From Polyangiaceae bacterium (GTDB lineage: Bacteria > Myxococcota_A > Polyangia > Polyangiales > Polyangiaceae), in NCBI GenBank assembly GCA_025937785.1, contig JAICQQ010000076.1, forward strand, positions 1 to 33,988: 33,988 bases of DNA. The letters run 5' to 3'. The notes beneath the pieces were generated by a model. The model made no database searches. It was not told where the DNA came from and worked only from the letters and a program-made list of their open reading frames with translations. A program made the translations under genes and the position numbers. Within the stretch, counting starts at the first letter, position 1, and each line of letters starts with the position of its first letter. Shown piece by piece: positions 24,262-33,250 of the stretch.

Positions 24262-26487
24262 ATGACCGCAAAACCTACCATCATTTACACGAAAACCGAC
24301 GAAGCACCGGCGCTCGCCACCTACTCGTTCCTGCCGGTAGTGCAAGCATTCACCAAGCACGCAGGGATCGACGTCGTGAGCCGCGACATTTCGCTAGCGG
24401 GTCGCATCCTGGCCGTATTTTCGGATCTGCTGCCGGCGAGTCAACGCGTGGACGATGCCCTCGCCGAGCTCGGCGCGCTGACGCTGAAGCGCGAGGCCAA
24501 CATCATCAAGCTGCCCAACATCAGCGCCTCGATACCCCAGCTCAAGGAAGCGATCGCCGAGCTCCAAGCCCATGGTTTCAAGGTCCCCGACTACCCCGAG
24601 TCGCCCAAGAACGACGCGGAGGCCGACGCGAAGGCGCGCTACGACAAGGTGAAAGGCTCCGCCGTGAATCCGGTCCTGCGCGAAGGCAACTCCGATCGCC
24701 GAGCGCCCAAGGCCGTCAAGGACTACGCGAAGCAGCACCCTCACTCGATGGGCAAGTGGGCCCCCGACTCGAAGACCGTGGTCGCGACCATGAGCAAGGA
24801 CGACTTCTTCTCGAACGAAAAATCCGTGACGGTCCCGGCGGCGACCGAGGTCAAGATCGAGTTCGTCACCCCAGATGGCTCTGTCACCGTGCTGAAAGAC
24901 AAGATCAGCTTGAAAGCAGGCGAAATCTTGGATGCTACCGTGATGCGCAAGACGGCGCTCGTGGCGTTCTACGAGGAGCAGATCGCGCGCGCCAAGCGCG
25001 AGGGGCTGCTGTTCTCGCTGCATCTGAAGGCCACGATGATGAAGGTCTCGGACCCGGTCATCTTCGGCCATGCCGTGCGGGTATTCTTCAAGAATCTGCT
25101 CAGCAAACACGCGGCCACGTTGACCAAGCTCGGCGTCGACCTGAACAACGGGTTCGGCGACCTGGTGGAGAAGATCCAGAACCTGCCCGCGGCAGAGAAG
25201 GCCGCGATCGAAGCAGACATCGAAGCAGCTTATGCCGACGGCCCGGGGCTGTCCTTCGTGAACTCCGACAACGGCATCACCAACTTGCACGTACCCAGCG
25301 ACGTGATCGTCGACGCCTCCATGCCGGCGCTGATCCGGGCTGGCGGCAAGGTGTACGACAAGCAGGGCAAGCTGGCTGACACGCTCGCCACGATCCCCGA
25401 CAGCAGCTACGCGGGCGTCTATCGAGCTACCATCGATTTTTGCAAGCAGCATGGGGCATTCGATCCGCGCAGCATGGGCTCGGTGCCCAACGTCGGATTG
25501 ATGGCTCAAGCCGCAGAAGAGTACGGTTCGCACAACAAGACTTTCGTCGCACCCGGCACGGGCAGCGTGCGCGTGACGGACGCCTCCGGCAAGCTGCTGC
25601 TCGAGCACAGCGTGGCCGAAGGTGACATCTGGCGCGCCTGCCAGACGAAAGACGCGCCGGTGCGAGATTGGGTCAAGCTCGCTGTGAGCCGCGCGCGGCT
25701 CAGCGACACGCCGGCTGTGTTCTGGCTCGACGCAAAGCGCCCGCACGACGCGCAGGTGATCCGGAAAGTCGAGCAATACCTGCCCGATCACGATACCAGT
25801 GGCCTCGACATCCGCATCTTGCCGCCTGCGGAAGCGACGCTCTTCACCCTCGAGCGCTTGAAGCAAGGCAAGGACACCATCTCGGTCACCGGGAACGTGC
25901 TGCGTGACTACCTCACCGATCTGTTCCCGATCCTCGAGGTCGGTACCAGCGCCAAGATGCTTTCGATCGTACCGCTCATGAACGGAGGCGGATTGTTCGA
26001 GACCGGTGCCGGTGGCTCCGCGCCCAAACACGTCGAGCAGTTCCTGGCAGAAAATTACCTGCGCTGGGATTCGCTCGGTGAGTTTTTCGCGCTGGCCGCC
26101 TCGTTCGAGCACGTCGCGATCCTGTTCCAGCACGCGAAAGCCAAAGTGCTCGCGGAGACGCTCGATACCGCCAACGGCAAGTTCCTCGAGACGGACAAAT
26201 CACCGTCGCGCAAGCTCGGCGGCATCGACAACCGTGGCAGCCACTTTTACCTGACCCTGTACTGGGCGCAGGCACTCGCGGCACAGGACAAGGACGCCGA
26301 GCTCAAGGCGATCTTCACCCCCGTCGCCGCGAAGCTCGCGGGCGCCGAAGAAGCCATCGTGGGCGAGCTCATCGCCGTGCAGGGCAAGCCTATCGACATC
26401 GGCGGTTATTACCAGCCCGACGACGCGAAAGCCTCCGCTGCGATGCGTCCGAGCAAGACGCTGAACGATATCCTCGCGACGCTCTGA
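24262..26487 (+). CDS. icd: Isocitrate dehydrogenase, NADP-dependent, monomeric type
   Basis: 741 residues, the length of the monomeric isocitrate dehydrogenase. Oxidatively decarboxylates isocitrate to 2-oxoglutarate with NADP in the TCA cycle. The sequence follows this family from end to end: TDEAPALATYSFLPVVQAF, LPNISASIPQLKEAIAELQ, the substrate site REGNSDRRAP with S144, SMGKWAPDSKT, SDNGITNLHVPSDVIVDASMPA, DSSYAGVYRATIDFC, GSVPNVGLMAQAAEEYGSHNKTF and the metal site FWLDAKRPHD. Start ATG 24262 agrees with family length. A strong hairpin follows its stop (26502-26545). No homodimeric-type motifs are present. Housekeeping enzyme; gene stands alone. Confidence 0.97.
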   Translation: MTAKPTIIYTKTDEAPALATYSFLPVVQAFTKHAGIDVVSRDISLAGRILAVFSDLLPASQRVDDALAELGALTLKREANIIKLPNISASIPQLKEAIAELQAHGFKVPDYPESPKNDAEADAKARYDKVKGSAVNPVLREGNSDRRAPKAVKDYAKQHPHSMGKWAPDSKTVVATMSKDDFFSNEKSVTVPAATEVKIEFVTPDGSVTVLKDKISLKAGEILDATVMRKTALVAFYEEQIARAKREGLLFSLHLKATMMKVSDPVIFGHAVRVFFKNLLSKHAATLTKLGVDLNNGFGDLVEKIQNLPAAEKAAIEADIEAAYADGPGLSFVNSDNGITNLHVPSDVIVDASMPALIRAGGKVYDKQGKLADTLATIPDSSYAGVYRATIDFCKQHGAFDPRSMGSVPNVGLMAQAAEEYGSHNKTFVAPGTGSVRVTDASGKLLLEHSVAEGDIWRACQTKDAPVRDWVKLAVSRARLSDTPAVFWLDAKRPHDAQVIRKVEQYLPDHDTSGLDIRILPPAEATLFTLERLKQGKDTISVTGNVLRDYLTDLFPILEVGTSAKMLSIVPLMNGGGLFETGAGGSAPKHVEQFLAENYLRWDSLGEFFALAASFEHVAILFQHAKAKVLAETLDTANGKFLETDKSPSRKLGGIDNRGSHFYLTLYWAQALAAQDKDAELKAIFTPVAAKLAGAEEAIVGELIAVQGKPIDIGGYYQPDDAKASAAMRPSKTLNDILATL

Positions 26488-26501
26488 GCTACGCGCCGGG
26501 A

Positions 26502-26545
26502 CGGGCGGCGAACGCGCGAACCTGAGAAGTTCGCGCGCCCGCCCG
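26502..26545. terminator. Hairpin between icd and the DHFR-like gene, bidirectional terminator candidate
   Basis: CGCGCGAAC (26513-26521) pairs with GTTCGCGCG (26529-26537) over a 7-base loop. The outer CGGGCGG (26502-26508) pairs with CCGCCCG (26539-26545) around a small bulge. It lies between the convergent icd and DHFR-like genes, 14 bp after the icd stop. No T-run is seen, as is common for GC-rich bacteria. Confidence 0.6.
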
Positions 26546-26549
26546 ACAT

Positions 26550-27128
26550 CTAGCGAAGGGTGTAGTGCAGCCGAACCACCCCCGTCGGGTACGAGGTCGC
26601 CGACTTCAGCGTGAAGGTCGTGTGCAGATCCGGCGGCAGCACGCGTTTACCGCTCCCGACCGTGACGGGATACACCAGCAGATACAGCTCGTCGACGAGA
26701 CCGTGGGTGAAAAGGCTGTGCACCAGCACGCTACTGCCGTCCGTGACGATGGCCTTGCCGGGGCGCGCCTTCAGCTCGCGGACGGCCCCGATGACGTCGT
26801 CGCGAATGATCGTGGTGTTGCGCCAGCTCGGCTTCTCGAGCGTGGTCGACACCACGTACTTGGCGGGTCGATTCAGCGCATCGCCGAACGGGTGCCCCGG
26901 TTCCATCGGTTCGAACGCTTCGGCGTGCAGCTCGTACGTCTTGCGTCCAAGAAGGATGGCGTCGACCTCTTGCATCAACGAAAGGAAGCTTGCCCCAATG
27001 TCGTCGTGCCAGTAGGGCAAGGTCCAGCCTCCGTGCTCGAACCCGCCGTCGCGATCTTCGTCCTCGGCGCCCGGCGCCTGCATCACTCCGTCCAGCGTCA
27101 CGAATTCTGAAACGATCAGCTTTCGCAC
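26550..27128 (-). CDS. Dihydrofolate reductase / RibD C-terminal-like protein
   Basis: 192 residues. The RibD-C/DHFR-like fold is seen in MRKLIVSEFVTLDGVMQAPG at the start, ILLGRKTYELHAEAF, AKYVVSTTLEKPSWRNTTII, the NADP-type motif VTDGSSVLVHSLFTHGLVDELYL and the end VYPVTVGSGKRVLPPD. Stand-alone members of this family are NADPH-dependent reductases or of unknown function; the classical folate function is not implied. It starts 3 bp after the stop of the YciI-type gene and is its second gene. Confidence 0.9.
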   Translation of the reverse strand: MRKLIVSEFVTLDGVMQAPGAEDEDRDGGFEHGGWTLPYWHDDIGASFLSLMQEVDAILLGRKTYELHAEAFEPMEPGHPFGDALNRPAKYVVSTTLEKPSWRNTTIIRDDVIGAVRELKARPGKAIVTDGSSVLVHSLFTHGLVDELYLLVYPVTVGSGKRVLPPDLHTTFTLKSATSYPTGVVRLHYTLR

Positions 27129-27131
27129 GGC

Positions 27132-27569
27132 CTACTTGCCCTGACGCTTGGTGAGCTCGGCCTCTTGACGCGCGACGCGCTCGCGCACCTCGGGCGTCAC
27201 TGCTTCACCGAAGTCTTCGACGTCCCAAATGGGGCGAACTTCGATGATCGATTCGCCCTCACCCGGCATCGGGTCGGGGCAGCGCCGCACCCACTCGAGG
27301 GCCTCGTCCATCGACTTCACCTGCCAGATCCAGTAACCGGCGATGAGCTCCTTGGTTTCCGCGAAGGGGCCATCGACCACGCTGCGCTTGCTCCCGTTGA
27401 AGTGCACGCGCTTGCCCCTGCTGCTCGGCTGCAGGCCATCGCCAGCGAGCATGATGCCGGACTTGACCAGGTCATCGTTGTACCTCGTCATTGCGTCGAG
27501 CAACTCGTGGCTCGGCATGGTCCCGGCTTCACTCATCTTCGTCGCTTTCACAATCACCATGACCTTCAT
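27132..27569 (-). CDS. YciI-like (YCII/DGPF) protein
   Basis: 145 residues, starting MKVMVIVKATKMSEAG, with the family's DGPF motif in VVDGPFAETKELIAGYWIWQV and the helix MDEALEWVRRCP. These ferredoxin-like small proteins often lie beside ECF sigma factors or DHFR-like reductases; function is unknown. ATG 27569 is chosen since AAGGAG stands nine bases before it; the longer in-frame start at 27620 has no such site. It forms a two-gene unit with the DHFR-like gene. A locally AT-rich patch at 27690-27735 upstream could contain its promoter. Confidence 0.9.
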   Translation of the reverse strand: MKVMVIVKATKMSEAGTMPSHELLDAMTRYNDDLVKSGIMLAGDGLQPSSRGKRVHFNGSKRSVVDGPFAETKELIAGYWIWQVKSMDEALEWVRRCPDPMPGEGESIIEVRPIWDVEDFGEAVTPEVRERVARQEAELTKRQGK

Positions 27570-27741
27570 TGTTCCGTTCTCCTTCGTGCGCCGAATAGAT
27601 CCGTTGAGGTGGCGCAACACTCAGCGGGTTCATGGGAGCGACGAACGATGGCGCTGCGGATCGACAAGGCTCGAAGGAATTTCTTCCGATTTGGACTCGC
27701 ACAAAAATCGCTATTTATTCCATTACTTAGAACACGAGTCC

Positions 27742-27775
27742 GAGCCTGGTAAAGCGACCGGCCGGCTCCAGGCTC
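27742..27775 (-). terminator. Terminator candidate for the lipoprotein gene at 27784-28362
   Basis: GAGCCTGG (27742-27749) and CCAGGCTC (27768-27775) form a perfect 8-bp stem around an 18-base loop that contains the palindrome CCGGCCGG. It starts 8 bp after the lipoprotein's stop on the minus strand and is followed on that strand by a G/T-rich tract (GGACTCGTGTTCT). Confidence 0.5.
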
Positions 27776-27783
27776 AAGAGGGC

Positions 27784-28362
27784 TCAGTCGCAGTCGGGCT
27801 CTACGCCCGGCGGGCAACAGTACCGCGGGACCTGGGTCGCGAGGTCCATGCAGCCGGCATCGGCGAGCCGCTGCATACCCTCACCCGCAGCGAAGCAAAC
27901 CCATACTTGGCAATCCTGGCCGAACGATTCGGTCGAGGGCGCGCAGCCGAGGCATTCGGTGATCGGAGGTGCACCACCGCCGCCACCAGCCGCGCTCACC
28001 CCGCCAGCCCCGCCAGCCCCGCCAGCACCGCCGACACTCGAACCGGTCGTCGTATCGGAAATGGCCACGCCCCCGGCCCCCACGACCGTCGCCGTGCCGG
28101 TGGTCGTGCTCGGCAAACCACCAGCGCTGCTCGCGATGGCCGAGACGCTGTCTGCAGCGACCGTGTGCGTGACCGCGTTGCCTCCTACCGTGGCCGGGCC
28201 ATCCCCGCCGTTGGAGCCGCCGCTCCCCGTGTTGACGGAGCTTCCGACGGTACCATCGTCCATTCCGGAAGAGTCGCTGTCGTTCTCGGTCTCACCGCAA
28301 GCGAGTGCGGCCACCAGCACGCCCAACGCCCCAATCCCGTAGCGCAAAGCCTTAGTCCTCAT
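27784..28362 (-). CDS. Gly/Ser/Thr-rich lipoprotein with short Cys-rich end
   Basis: 192 residues. MRTKALRYGIGALGVLVAALAC is a lipoprotein signal with Cys22. Residues 25-140 are low complexity (Gly, Ser, Thr, Ala, Val with GGAGGAGGAGG), then about 45 residues with six Cys (ITECLGCAPSTESFGQDCQV, DAGCMDLATQVPRYCCPPG) end the protein. The build is like the other lipoproteins of the window: signal, flexible linker, small disulfide-bonded head. It diverges from the gene at 28521 with 158 bp between starts, which must hold both promoters. Confidence 0.82.
   Translation of the reverse strand: MRTKALRYGIGALGVLVAALACGETENDSDSSGMDDGTVGSSVNTGSGGSNGGDGPATVGGNAVTHTVAADSVSAIASSAGGLPSTTTGTATVVGAGGVAISDTTTGSSVGGAGGAGGAGGVSAAGGGGGAPPITECLGCAPSTESFGQDCQVWVCFAAGEGMQRLADAGCMDLATQVPRYCCPPGVEPDCD
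27999..28025. repeat. 9-bp tandem repeat, three copies, coding GGA
   Basis: CCCCGCCAG at 27999-28007, 28008-28016 and 28017-28025. In the minus-strand lipoprotein gene it encodes GGA units in the linker. Confidence 0.9.
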
Positions 28363-28520
28363 AGTGCCACCGTCCCACGTCTCCGGATTAGCACGAAGCC
28401 CACGCGTCGGCTGCAGGGATTTCCTTGCTGCTGAGCCGCCGGGCGGCGGACCGCAGGCAAGCAAACTTTCTGTAGGACTGTTCCGCATGCTAACCTGGGT
28501 TTCGCGGAAGGATGGGTGGC

Positions 28521-29669
28521 ATGGGGCACGGACGTACGAGACGGGCGGGTCGCGTCCAGCGGCTAACGCGGTTGTGCAAGACGGTTGCCTGCCTCGCGCT
28601 CGCGGGGGCGACGGCGCTGGCCTGCGGAGGCCGCGCTGACGACGACCCCGGCGGTAGCGGCGACGGCGACGGCAACGAGGCGACCTCGAGTGCGGCGAGC
28701 GGAGGCACGTCGACCAGCCCTGGTCCGGTTGCATCCTTCGACGACCTGTTGCGAGAGCTCCCAGCGATTGCGTGCCGCAACGACTGCAACGATGGCGCCT
28801 CGCTCGATTTCGTTTGGGGCGCGGACTGCCTCGAGATCTACACGCTCCTTTATGAGTCATTGGGCGCGAGCATCCGACGCTCGCTCGACGCCGGAACCGT
28901 GAGCTTCGATGCCAGCGCTGCTCAGCGCTGTACCGATGAGTTCGCGGAAAGCGCCTGCGGGACCAACCTGTCTCCGACCGCCTGCGACGAGGTTCTCGTC
29001 GGCCTGGTACCGATCGCCGGGGCCTGCACCGCATCCGAAGAATGCGCCGGTAACGCCTACTGCGAAGACACCCTCGCGTGTCCGGGGACCTGTGCCCCGA
29101 CTCTCGATGAAGGCGCCGCCTGCGCCTACGGTGGTGAGTGTGGCACCGGATTAGTCTGCTCGGAGGCAGGGGTATGCGGCCCAACCAAAGCGTTGGGCGA
29201 GCCTTGCGCCAGCTCCGCAGAGTGCCAGACGCGGTACTGTAGCGCGAGTGCAGCGGACCGCCGTTGCGCGGAGCCGCCGCAATACTTCGTGAAAGCGCTC
29301 GGGGAGTCCTGCGAGTTCCCGTACGACTGTCAACGCGGCCTGTATTGCCCGATCGAGGATGCGGTGGCGGCGGTTTGCACTCCAGCACCGAAAATCGGCG
29401 AACCGTGCCAGGTTACGGGCCTAAAGACGGCCTGCGCCGACGGAAGCTACTGCGCTGCCGGCGCTGACGGCAACAACGGTACCTGCGTCGTGGAGGTCCC
29501 GCTCGGCGGCGGCTGCGGGGACTCGATCGAGTGCGCGGCAGGCGTTTGTGACGGCGGCCTCTGTGTGAAGCAATCGGGGCTCGGTGGCCCGTGCGTTAGC
29601 GACGCACGCTGCTTCGGTGTGTGCGAGGGCGGGCTCTGTGCTCCGTACCCCGCGTGCCCGGAGCAGTAG
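28521..29669 (+). CDS. Cys-rich multi-module lipoprotein
   Basis: 382 residues from ATG 28521 (GGAAGG nine bases upstream; the ATG at 28512 lies directly against that site). A basic N-terminus precedes the signal CLALAGATALAC with Cys35, then an Asp/Gly/Ser-rich linker. From about residue 75 there is a helical region with four Cys, then from about 160 a chain of modules each starting with 'LG-x-x-C' (ALGEPCASSAECQTRYCS, ALGESCEFPYDCQRGLYC, PLGGGCGDSIECAAGVCDGG, GLGGPCVSDARCFGVCEGG). Such modules look EGF/Dickkopf-like and are common in myxobacterial secreted proteins. A degraded copy of the last module follows the stop. Confidence 0.85.
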   Translation: MGHGRTRRAGRVQRLTRLCKTVACLALAGATALACGGRADDDPGGSGDGDGNEATSSAASGGTSTSPGPVASFDDLLRELPAIACRNDCNDGASLDFVWGADCLEIYTLLYESLGASIRRSLDAGTVSFDASAAQRCTDEFAESACGTNLSPTACDEVLVGLVPIAGACTASEECAGNAYCEDTLACPGTCAPTLDEGAACAYGGECGTGLVCSEAGVCGPTKALGEPCASSAECQTRYCSASAADRRCAEPPQYFVKALGESCEFPYDCQRGLYCPIEDAVAAVCTPAPKIGEPCQVTGLKTACADGSYCAAGADGNNGTCVVEVPLGGGCGDSIECAAGVCDGGLCVKQSGLGGPCVSDARCFGVCEGGLCAPYPACPEQ

Positions 29670-29694
29670 TCGTCATGCGGACCATGTCACGAGC

Positions 29695-29750
29695 GCACGC
29701 TGCTTCGGCGAGTGCGTCGGCGGCGTTGCGCTCCGTACCCATCCTGCCTT
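29695..29750 (+). pseudogene. Frameshifted duplicate of the preceding lipoprotein's last module
   Basis: The bases from 29695 repeat those from 29604 (GCACGCTGCTTCGG, then similar bases through CTCCGTACCC at 29730-29739). Translated, the second copy reads ARCFGECVGG like ARCFGVCEGG, then loses one base in the following GGCGGG region and runs out of frame. The distance is 91 bp, not a multiple of three, so the duplicate was either never read or was once in frame and has since decayed. The copy lies beyond the stop codon of the lipoprotein. Confidence 0.7.
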
Positions 29751-29759
29751 TGAAGCGCG

Positions 29760-32700
29760 CTACTCCGAACGCTCGCGCGGGTCCGGGAGCAACGACGGAC
29801 CGGCGACCAGCCGCCCGGGCTCCGAGTTCACGGCGTCGGGCGCCGGACGCCAGCTGCTTTCCCAGGCCTCCCAGGCGACGGGTTGATGGGCAAACAACGC
29901 GCGCCGGGCATCCAGCCGCGGCGCCGGCGTCGGGGGCGGCTCGCCGTGCAGCCGGGGTTTCAAGCGCCGGGGCCAGCGCACGTCGACGGGATAGGTGACG
30001 CGCACTTCGCCGGCTTCGCCGTAGATCGTGATATCGTCGCCGATCACGTCGTAATCCGCCCGTCCGAGCTCGTGCGTGACTTGTTCGCGGACCACCTCGA
30101 CACCGGCGCGGTGGTAAAACACGGCGAGCGCGTTGTCGACCACCCGGGCGTGCCCCGAGTCGATGAGCCCGAAAAAGCCCGCGCGCGAGCAGGTCGCGAC
30201 GATGTGACCGCCGAGTTGCTCGAAGCTGAACTCGACCTCGCGACCCGCGTAACTCGGAGAGGATACGGTCACGCGCACGCGGTTCGAGCTGAGCTCCACG
30301 GCATCGACGGCGAGCGACCCGGCCTTCCAGCTCGGATGCATGACGATCGATGGCAACAGCTCGCGTTCGAAGAAACAGCGCACGGCCGTGCGCACCTGCC
30401 CCAACTTGCGTCGGAAGCGCTGAAGCTCGGGGTCGTGGCTGAAGAGCGGCGCCGCCTGACGTTTCGCCCGAAACCGCTGGCGCCGTTCGTCGTGCTGCTG
30501 GGCGGCGCGGCGGAGCCGTTCGTAGTGCTTGGGCAAGGTTCCAGAATGCAGGCCCGGCACCAAAAGCTCGCGCAGGGTTTCGCCTTCGGGCCCGAAACGT
30601 GCAGGCTGAACGTGGCGCGAACGAGTCGCCCGGTAGAGGCGATAGTTCTCCTTCAGTTCCCAGCCTAGAAAGCCGAAGACGCTCGGAAGCAGGAACACCG
30701 TGAGACCCGCCAGCGCGCCCCCGAAGAGCGGTCCCAACACCGAGAACGGCTTGTTCACCCAGTGGAGCAGGGTCGGCAAGAACGGCAGCATTAGCTTGTG
30801 CGCCACCGTGACCACCGGAAAATGCTTCAGCGGGTTGAGCTCGGGTTCGACCAGCAGCGTGACGTAGAAACGCACGAGGTAGGCGAGGCTGCCCCACGCC
30901 AGGGTCAGCAGCGTGAGCAACCCCAGCGCGACACCAGCGGGGCGGTGGCGCGACCGCAACGCATCGTCGACGGCGGCCATGAGCCGATCCAGACCGTCGA
31001 TCAACGCCGCGAAGAAGCGGCCCACCAGGCGCAAGAGCTCGGGCAACCAGCGCTGGCCGAGCACCTTCCAGGTAGGGGCCAGCTGGTCCACCACCAACCC
31101 CTCGAGCCAGAACCCCACCCGCGAACTCATGAACCAGCTGGCCGCGCCGAAGCCGATGGCAGCGCTCGCCAGGCGCAGCCCGAGATCGGGCGCGTCCAGC
31201 GGCGTGAGCAGGAATGCCAGGGCCGCGACGGCGGCGGGGGCCACCAGATGTCTGAGCACCCAGCGCGTGAGTGGTCGCGACAGCCAACGGCGAAACCAGG
31301 CCGAAGTGAACAGCGCATGCGGAATCCGAAAAAGCGCCCACGCCACGGCGACCCCAGCGATCTCCAGCAGCTCGCGACCGATCTTGCGCAGCAGCTGGCT
31401 GTGGAGCAGCCCGAGCACCGCCAAAGCCACGATCGCGACGCTGACAGGTCCGGGCGCCGGCAGCCCGGTGACGCCCACCCAGTGGAGCGCGGGGTTCAAG
31501 AGATGGCGCGCGCCCTCGAGCAACGTGAAGGCCCCGGCGAGCGGCAGGAGCGCGAACAGGAACAGCACGCGCCCGATGACGGTGCCGAACTGAAAGCTGC
31601 TCGCCTTCTGCAGCGCGCGCAGGTACACGTCGCCGCGCCGATAGACGCCCATCAGCGTGCGACTCAGGAGCGCATCCATGACCAAGAGCGGATCGCGCCG
31701 CCCGAGCCCCGCGTCGGGAAGCTTCAAATCATTGCGAGACACAGCGTCGCGCAGCTGCGGCAGCGACACGAAGCCGCGGGCGAGGATGCGATCCACGAGC
31801 TCGTTTATCAGCCGATCGCGGGCCACCCGTTCCAGCCCCGATTGAGCGCGCAAGCCCGCCCGGCGCAGCGCAGCGACGAGTTTGGTGCGGATCGCCTGCG
31901 CCGCCTGCTCTTTGGTGCGCTCGCTGGCTCTACGTAGCGTGGGCAGCACCACGGACCCGGACGCGGGCGGCAGCCGCAGCGACTCCGCGTGGTCGGCCAC
32001 CGCGCTCAGCAGGCGCGCGACCTGGACCAACCTGAGCATGTCGCCGCGGCGTACTACGGGTCGCCTGCCGGCGGGGCGCCGCCGGAAGCTGACTCGGATC
32101 AGGTAGGCGGGCCGCGCCTGGAGCCGCGCGGTGCGCTCGAGCAGGTGCAGCAGCTTTCCCTCCGGGTTCGCCAGGCCGCGCGCAGCACCGGCTCGAACCG
32201 CCAACAGCCGCAACGTCTGTGCCCAGGAGCTCGCCGAGCCAGGTCCGGTCGCGACGCCGGGTACCGAGAGCGCAGCGCCGAGCTGCTCGACCGCAGCCGC
32301 CAAGAGCTGCTCGGCTTCGGTCCGCAGCTCCGACTCGGGACTGCGTGCGAGGCGCGCTGCCAGCACGGCGCACCGGGCGTGCCGCTCAGCCTGGGCGGCC
32401 CGGCGAGCGGCGCCTATTTCTCGGCGCTGCCTGAGCTTGTCGAGCAGCGACGGCGGGCCTTGCACCGGGCTCGGCGGCACGCTGAAGCGCAGCGAACTCT
32501 CGGGCTGACGTTCCGAGACGGGGGCGTCGAGCACGCCGCAGGCCGCCGCCAACTGCCCCACGTCGATGTCGGCCGCGAGCAGCGCGTCCACCCGATCGAG
32601 CCGCGTCAACCCGGGAAACGCGGAGGGGACGAGCTCGGGGGCAAAGGCCGAGAGCTCCAGGTAAGTGGCCGCGAACTCGATGTACACCTCGCGGTCGTCA

Positions 32701-33221
32701 TCGGGGCGAAATAGGCGCTCGTCGCGCTCTAGGATGCGACGGATTTCCTCGAATTCGGCGCGCCCGAGATCTCGCACCCGCGCGCGCAGAGTGGCCTCGT
32801 CGAGCCGGCCGTCGGCTGCCAGAAGCTCGAAGGCGACGTGCACGGCCGCGTGAAATGCGAGCCGTTGCTCGCGCCGTCGCACCTCCGCGCCCAGGTGCTT
32901 CACCTCGCGCGTGGCGGGGTCGGCGAGCACGATGGCCCAAGCCTCCGGATCCCGCGGCGCGTAGCCCATGCCCTCAGCAGCCAAGAGGGTCGGCAGCTGC
33001 CCCGCGCGCAGCGCATAACAATGGTCGTGCGGCGCGCTGCTCGCCAGCCGGCGATGTCGCTTGATCAGGTGGCCGAGCGAACGCGCCGGGACCACGATGA
33101 CGTCGGCGACCGAGTCTTGGCGTATCTCGATGCTCGGCAGCCGCACGACCGGGACACTGCCACACGAACCGTTCCCAGCGAAGCACTCCCGGGCGCTCGG
33201 GAGAAATTGCCCCGCTTGCAT
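29760..33221 (-). CDS. Very large multi-helix membrane protein of unknown function
   Basis: 1153 residues from ATG 33221 (or 1166 from 33260, which would overlap the start of the PhzF gene). About 1-535 is soluble, Arg/Leu/Ala-rich and helical, without known motif. Residues about 545-905 hold roughly 8-10 hydrophobic helices, including FGTVIGRVLFLFALLPLAGAF, VSVAIVALAVLGLLHSQLL and GGALAGLTVFLLPSVFGFLGW. The remaining 240 residues are soluble: a charged helix and a strand-rich part with VEFSFEQLGGHIVATCSRAG and DVIGDDITIYGEAGEVRVTY. I know no named family with this layout. There is no Shine-Dalgarno at either start. It stands alone, convergent with the lipoprotein upstream and divergent from PhzF. 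Confidence 0.8.
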   Translation of the reverse strand: MQAGQFLPSARECFAGNGSCGSVPVVRLPSIEIRQDSVADVIVVPARSLGHLIKRHRRLASSAPHDHCYALRAGQLPTLLAAEGMGYAPRDPEAWAIVLADPATREVKHLGAEVRRREQRLAFHAAVHVAFELLAADGRLDEATLRARVRDLGRAEFEEIRRILERDERLFRPDDDREVYIEFAATYLELSAFAPELVPSAFPGLTRLDRVDALLAADIDVGQLAAACGVLDAPVSERQPESSLRFSVPPSPVQGPPSLLDKLRQRREIGAARRAAQAERHARCAVLAARLARSPESELRTEAEQLLAAAVEQLGAALSVPGVATGPGSASSWAQTLRLLAVRAGAARGLANPEGKLLHLLERTARLQARPAYLIRVSFRRRPAGRRPVVRRGDMLRLVQVARLLSAVADHAESLRLPPASGSVVLPTLRRASERTKEQAAQAIRTKLVAALRRAGLRAQSGLERVARDRLINELVDRILARGFVSLPQLRDAVSRNDLKLPDAGLGRRDPLLVMDALLSRTLMGVYRRGDVYLRALQKASSFQFGTVIGRVLFLFALLPLAGAFTLLEGARHLLNPALHWVGVTGLPAPGPVSVAIVALAVLGLLHSQLLRKIGRELLEIAGVAVAWALFRIPHALFTSAWFRRWLSRPLTRWVLRHLVAPAAVAALAFLLTPLDAPDLGLRLASAAIGFGAASWFMSSRVGFWLEGLVVDQLAPTWKVLGQRWLPELLRLVGRFFAALIDGLDRLMAAVDDALRSRHRPAGVALGLLTLLTLAWGSLAYLVRFYVTLLVEPELNPLKHFPVVTVAHKLMLPFLPTLLHWVNKPFSVLGPLFGGALAGLTVFLLPSVFGFLGWELKENYRLYRATRSRHVQPARFGPEGETLRELLVPGLHSGTLPKHYERLRRAAQQHDERRQRFRAKRQAAPLFSHDPELQRFRRKLGQVRTAVRCFFERELLPSIVMHPSWKAGSLAVDAVELSSNRVRVTVSSPSYAGREVEFSFEQLGGHIVATCSRAGFFGLIDSGHARVVDNALAVFYHRAGVEVVREQVTHELGRADYDVIGDDITIYGEAGEVRVTYPVDVRWPRRLKPRLHGEPPPTPAPRLDARRALFAHQPVAWEAWESSWRPAPDAVNSEPGRLVAGPSLLPDPRERSE

Positions 33222-33250
33222 CGACACGCGAGCTCGCGCAGAACTGGGCG

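Noticed and set aside
24394..26133. Long minus strand open frame (579 codons) inside icd
   Set aside because: icd on the + strand is certain; the antisense frame comes from GC-rich codon bias and has low-complexity charged sequence.
29596..31341. Minus strand open frame of 581 codons overlapping the large membrane protein
   Set aside because: Out-of-frame shadow on the same strand, Arg/Ala/Gly-rich, no hydrophobic helices or motifs.
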